16,402 nucleotides of DNA, taken from Candidatus Brocadiaceae bacterium (GTDB taxonomy: Bacteria > Planctomycetota > Brocadiia > Brocadiales > Bathyanammoxibiaceae). The DNA is taken from positions 1 to 16,402 of the forward strand of contig JASEHG010000023.1 of the NCBI GenBank assembly GCA_030018855.1, written 5' to 3'. This document shows, in pieces, positions 13,571 to 16,402 of this stretch. Each line of letters starts with the position of its first letter. Positions within the stretch are counted from its first letter, which is position 1. The position numbers were made by a program, and so were the translations under genes. The notes beneath the pieces are model-generated. The model did no database searches, was not told where the DNA came from, and saw nothing but the letters and a program-made list of their open reading frames with translations.

Positions 13571-15508
13571 ATGGAAAAGGTAAAAGGGGCGGTAACAAAG
13601 GGTATAACCCTGAAGCTGGTCTCCATACTCGTCCCCCTGACCGTCATCTTTGTAAGCCTCATGGTTTTAGGGATTTATACCGTATTTAAATTAAGGGGGG
13701 ACGCAATAGTTGTAAACTATGCAGGCCAGATGCGCTACCGCAGTTATAAATTGGCCCTCCAGGTCAATGAATACCCTGCCCTGCAAGGGGGTGCAAGGGA
13801 CAGTGCACACAGGGCCATACTCAGCAATATGGAAGACTTTGAGACGATTCTGTACGGTCTCAGGGACGGCAACAAGACCCTGGGCCTCAAGGGCTTTAGG
13901 GCCCCGAGGTATGGTGGGAGGGGTAGAAAGGGGGAGCCCTTCAATTATACCGACCCCTGGTGGCAATACGATAGACATATTAAAGATTATAACGAGAGGA
14001 CAAAACCCCTAATCCTCCATGTCCTGGATTTCACGAACCGGGAAGAGGCGGTTGCGGCACTCAAGTTATATAACAAAAATGTCCATGACCTCGTAACCGA
14101 TTTAGACCGCACAGTAAATCTATTGAGCCAGCTTACGGAGAAAAAGATTAGGAGATTCAAAGACGCGGAGTTTATACTCCTGGGCCTATTTTTGGGGGTG
14201 ATAGGGGTGTCTGCCTTTCTGGCCGCATATTCCATTCGGAGGCCTTTGATAGACCTCCTTAGAGGGATATACGCCTTTGGCCACGGGGATATGGACCACA
14301 GGGTGCCTGTGAGGGGCAGTGACGAGATGGCTACCCTGGCCCAGGGCTTTAACTCCATGGCAGAGCTTATTAAAAAAGACATGGAGACTATTAGGGCCCA
14401 GATAAAGGAGATTTCGGCGAGCCGCAGATTCCTCAACGACGTGCTGGGTAATATAGGCTTTTACGTAAGGGTTGTAAATCCCAGGACCCATAAGGTATTC
14501 CTGCAAAATAAACCCCTCCAGACCCTTTTTCCGCGTGGTCTTGAGCGCCCCTGCTATACCCTTTGGGGGAGGGAGACGGAGTGCGATTTATGTGTTAGTA
14601 TGAAGGCTGTTGAGGAAAACAGGTATCACTCTAAAGAGGAAGAGACCCCCGAAGGTATCATTTACGAGGTGCATGCCTTCCCATTTGCAGAGCCTGACGG
14701 TACGGTAACCAACGCCATTGAGGTGATAAGGGATATTACCGCCCGTAGGAAGACAGAAAGGGACCTGGAAGATTCCAGGATGCAGTTGATGCAGTCCCAG
14801 AAGATGGCCGCCATCGGACACCTCTCCAGCGGGATAGCCCACTCCATAAATAACCCCCTGTCAGGGGTAAACATGTACGTAGACGTACTCCTCAAAAAGA
14901 TAGAAGAGGTCAAGGACTGTGCCGCTTACCCGGACCTTAAGAACCACCTCACGGAGGTAAAGGAGGCGGCCAAACGTTGTAACACCGTGGTGAAAGACCT
15001 CCTCAGTATAGCCCGCCTGCCCAAACCAGAGAAACAGCCTGTCTACCTAAACGAGACCATAGAGCACGTCCTGAGCGTGGTGGTCCCTCAGATTAAACTC
15101 ATGAAGATACAGCTCGTAAGAGAATTCTCCCCTACGGCCCCCAGGGTACTTGGGAGTCACAGTCAACTGGAGACGGTATTTATGAATATCATCTCTAATG
15201 CCATAGACGCCATGGCAGGGGGGGGCACCCTGACCGTCAGGACTGAGCACCTTGCCAGGGAGGGTAAGGTGGAAGTAGCCATCCAGGATACAGGCTGTGG
15301 GATCAATAAAAAGGACCTACCCTACATCTTCAACCCCTACTTCACCACCAAGCCGGTGGGGAGGGGGACGGGGCTGGGGCTGTCCATCTCCCAATTGACA
15401 ATCCAGTCCCACAGGGGTAGCATTGAGGTGGATTCGGAGGTAGGCAGGGGTACGACCTTTAGGATAAAACTGCCCGTCTATCGGGAGAGCCTCCCGTTGG
15501 GGAGGTAA
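13571..15508 (+). CDS. membrane sensor histidine kinase with NarX-like (PilJ-type) input domain
   Basis: The 645-residue protein has TM1 (about 15-40), an extracytoplasmic domain (41-199), TM2 (200-222), a HAMP linker (223-275), a PAS-like domain (about 285-392), a HisKA domain with phospho-acceptor His424 in GIAHSINNPL, and a HATPase domain with N-box NIISNAIDAM (539-548), DTGCG (573-577), FNPYFTTK and GRGTGLGL. Right after TM1, VNYAGQMRYRSYKLAL (48-63) matches the P-box of NarX/NarQ and PilJ-type domains, where an Arg in this segment binds nitrate. The PAS domain carries C328, C338 and C341 (PCYTLWGRETECDLC), a possible redox or metal site. The ATG follows GGGAGGG at a rather long 10-base spacing. 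No response regulator follows, so it is an orphan kinase here. The neighbouring NnrS-like gene makes nitrate, nitrite or NO sensing plausible. Confidence 0.85.
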   Translation: MEKVKGAVTKGITLKLVSILVPLTVIFVSLMVLGIYTVFKLRGDAIVVNYAGQMRYRSYKLALQVNEYPALQGGARDSAHRAILSNMEDFETILYGLRDGNKTLGLKGFRAPRYGGRGRKGEPFNYTDPWWQYDRHIKDYNERTKPLILHVLDFTNREEAVAALKLYNKNVHDLVTDLDRTVNLLSQLTEKKIRRFKDAEFILLGLFLGVIGVSAFLAAYSIRRPLIDLLRGIYAFGHGDMDHRVPVRGSDEMATLAQGFNSMAELIKKDMETIRAQIKEISASRRFLNDVLGNIGFYVRVVNPRTHKVFLQNKPLQTLFPRGLERPCYTLWGRETECDLCVSMKAVEENRYHSKEEETPEGIIYEVHAFPFAEPDGTVTNAIEVIRDITARRKTERDLEDSRMQLMQSQKMAAIGHLSSGIAHSINNPLSGVNMYVDVLLKKIEEVKDCAAYPDLKNHLTEVKEAAKRCNTVVKDLLSIARLPKPEKQPVYLNETIEHVLSVVVPQIKLMKIQLVREFSPTAPRVLGSHSQLETVFMNIISNAIDAMAGGGTLTVRTEHLAREGKVEVAIQDTGCGINKKDLPYIFNPYFTTKPVGRGTGLGLSISQLTIQSHRGSIEVDSEVGRGTTFRIKLPVYRESLPLGR

Positions 15509-15516
15509 TTTTGGAG

Positions 15517-15550
15517 TCCATTGGCGCAGTCAATGGACAATGGGATTTTT
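15517..15550 (+). terminator. possible weak terminator after the histidine kinase gene
   Basis: TCCATTG (15517-15523) and CAATGGA (15531-15537) form a 7-bp stem with a seven-base loop, followed after eight bases by TTTTT (15546-15550). The stem is short and the T-run displaced, so the call is tentative. Confidence 0.35.
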
Positions 15551-15566
15551 GGTTTGTCCTGTGGTT

Positions 15567-15711
15567 GTAGCGTGCCAGCTTGCCTGGCACGCAGAACCGA
15601 TACGGGGAAAAGACGTGCGAGACAAGCTCGCACGCTACACAGGCACGCAGTAAGAATATGTAGCGTGCCAGCTCGCCTGGCACGTTTCAGCGTGCGAGAC
15701 AAGCTGGTGCG
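15567..15711. repeat. two inverted REP pairs (BIME-like) upstream of the RAYT gene
   Basis: Unit 1: GTAG then CGTGCCAG-CTTGC-CTGGCACG (15571-15591). Unit 2, inverted: CGTGCGAG-ACAAG-CTCGCACG then CTAC (15614-15638). Unit 3: CGTGCCAG-CTCGC-CTGGCACG (15664-15684). Unit 4, inverted and decayed: 15691-15711. Units read in opposite orientations, since loop CTTGC/T on one is GCAAG/ACAAG on the other, forming head-to-head pairs. The central stem pair is C-G in one type and G-C in the other. Confidence 0.85.
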
Positions 15712-15729
15712 CTGATTGTAAATAAGAAA

Positions 15730-16212
15730 ATGAAACCTGCTTACTACAAAACCTATGGTAAGAACAGGTCCCTAAGACTCAAAGGTTTTGACTATTCAAC
15801 AGACCGTGCTTACTTTCTCACCTTATGCGTGAAAGAAGAAACGCCCCTCCTGCAAGGTGCCCTTGCTAATGATGTTGCGAAATGTTTAAAACAATTAAGA
15901 GAGAAATATCTTTTCAAAATATATGTTTATTGTATTATGCCAGACCATGTCCATTTACTGTTGGCCCCCGGTGATAGCGGATTGACTGTTTCAGAAATTA
16001 TTCAGCGGTTTAAAAGTTTAACGGCCCGTTCATACAATAGTAACGGTGGGCAGGGCAAGCTGTGGCAGAGGTATTTTTATGACCACATTGTACGTAAGGA
16101 AGAAGATTTAAATCGCATAGCATTATATATCTTAGAAAATCCTGTGAGGAAAGGATTAGCTGGTTACTGGGAGGACTGGCCTTATTCTGAGACATTAGAC
16201 CCGATTGAATGA
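15730..16212 (+). CDS. REP-associated tyrosine transposase (RAYT), Y1/HUH family
   Basis: The 160-residue protein belongs to the Y1 HUH single-strand transposases related to IS200/IS605 TnpA and to TnpA-REP. The HUH metal motif is H73-V-H75 in MPDHVHLLL. The catalytic tyrosine is probably Y117 in LWQRYFYDHIVR, and the C-terminal ENPVRKGL block is typical of RAYTs. These proteins nick next to GTAG-preceded hairpins and are thought to spread REP elements. Here the gene lies between REP clusters of one family, which supports a cognate pair. No clear ribosome site precedes the ATG. Codon use is more A/T-rich than the kinase gene upstream, consistent with separate ancestry. All key residues are intact, so it may be active. 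Confidence 0.92.
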   Translation: MKPAYYKTYGKNRSLRLKGFDYSTDRAYFLTLCVKEETPLLQGALANDVAKCLKQLREKYLFKIYVYCIMPDHVHLLLAPGDSGLTVSEIIQRFKSLTARSYNSNGGQGKLWQRYFYDHIVRKEEDLNRIALYILENPVRKGLAGYWEDWPYSETLDPIE

Positions 16213-16226
16213 TTTTAACCTTGTAT

Positions 16227-16402
16227 GTAGCGTGCGAGACAAGCTCGCACGCTACACTGGCACGCAGAACCGATACGGGGAAAAACTCGCCTGGCACGTT
16301 TCAGCGTGCGAGGCAAGCTCGCACGCTACAGGGAAACACTAAATTGTCGTGCAAGTTGTAGCGTGCCAGCCTGTCTGGCACGTTTTAGCGTGCGAGCTTG
16401 CT
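16227..16402. repeat. REP cluster downstream of the RAYT gene, running off the window
   Basis: GTAGCGTGCGAG-ACAAG-CTCGCACGCTAC (16227-16255) is a perfect 12-bp stem. A second unit, AGCGTGCGAG-GCAAG-CTCGCACGCT, lies at 16303-16327. A third, GTAG plus CGTGCCAG-CCTGT-CTGGCACG, lies at 16358-16382. A fourth begins at 16386 and is cut by the window end. Two stretches repeat upstream DNA exactly: 16257-16284 equals 15584-15611, and 16286-16312 equals 15672-15698. Confidence 0.85.

Noticed and set aside
15567..16402. Possible CRISPR array from repeated palindromes near the right end
   Set aside because: Unit orientation alternates, spacers are irregular and themselves repeated, and a RAYT gene sits between the clusters. 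This is REP/BIME structure.

Overview
The window is bacterial chromosome from an organism that probably makes hopanoids and handles nitrogen oxides. It carries an HpnH-type radical-SAM gene, a HpnG-like nucleosidase gene, a NnrS-like haem-copper membrane protein and a sensor kinase with a NarX-like nitrate-binding P-box. Dispersed GTAG-hairpin repeats and a REP-associated transposase are also present. This mix would suit an anammox-type planctomycete (Brocadiales) or a deltaproteobacterial/Nitrospirota-like genome. The assignment is inference only: no rRNA or other taxonomic marker is present.

Layout. Bases 25-2527 hold a minus-strand cluster read in the order hpnG-like nucleosidase, purE, mtnA. 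A 309-base divergent region (2528-2836) separates it from a plus-strand pair. The first of that pair is a 1058-residue lipoprotein of the alkaline phosphatase/phosphodiesterase superfamily with an N-terminal LecA-like domain. The second is hpnH, whose ATG overlaps the lipoprotein stop by one base. After a 250-base gap comes a KimA-like APC-superfamily transporter, with codon use unlike its neighbours, and a small secreted protein of unknown function. Bases 9704-10058 are a decayed IS256-family element. Next is a 704-residue NnrS-like membrane protein carrying DUF1858-like domains at both ends. A short minus-strand HTH gene and a plus-strand HTH/S24 (LexA-like) repressor then diverge from a compact control region with back-to-back promoters. 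A NarX-like orphan histidine kinase follows. The right end is a RAYT transposase gene set in paired REP hairpins that run off the window.

How the genes may work together. HpnH adds the adenosyl radical of SAM to diploptene, giving adenosylhopane, and HpnG removes adenine. Finding the two divergently next to each other supports a C35 hopanoid side-chain locus. The extracytoplasmic phosphatase/phosphodiesterase co-translated with hpnH, and an MtnA isomerase (which acts on 5-substituted ribose 1-phosphates) co-directional with the HpnG-like gene, raise the possibility of extra or alternative side-chain steps. NnrS-like and NarX-like proteins point to nitrate, nitrite or NO metabolism. The repeats form several stem families built on one plan: GTAG followed by a hairpin. 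Compensatory stem changes occur within families, and one copy lies inside the hpnG-like coding sequence.
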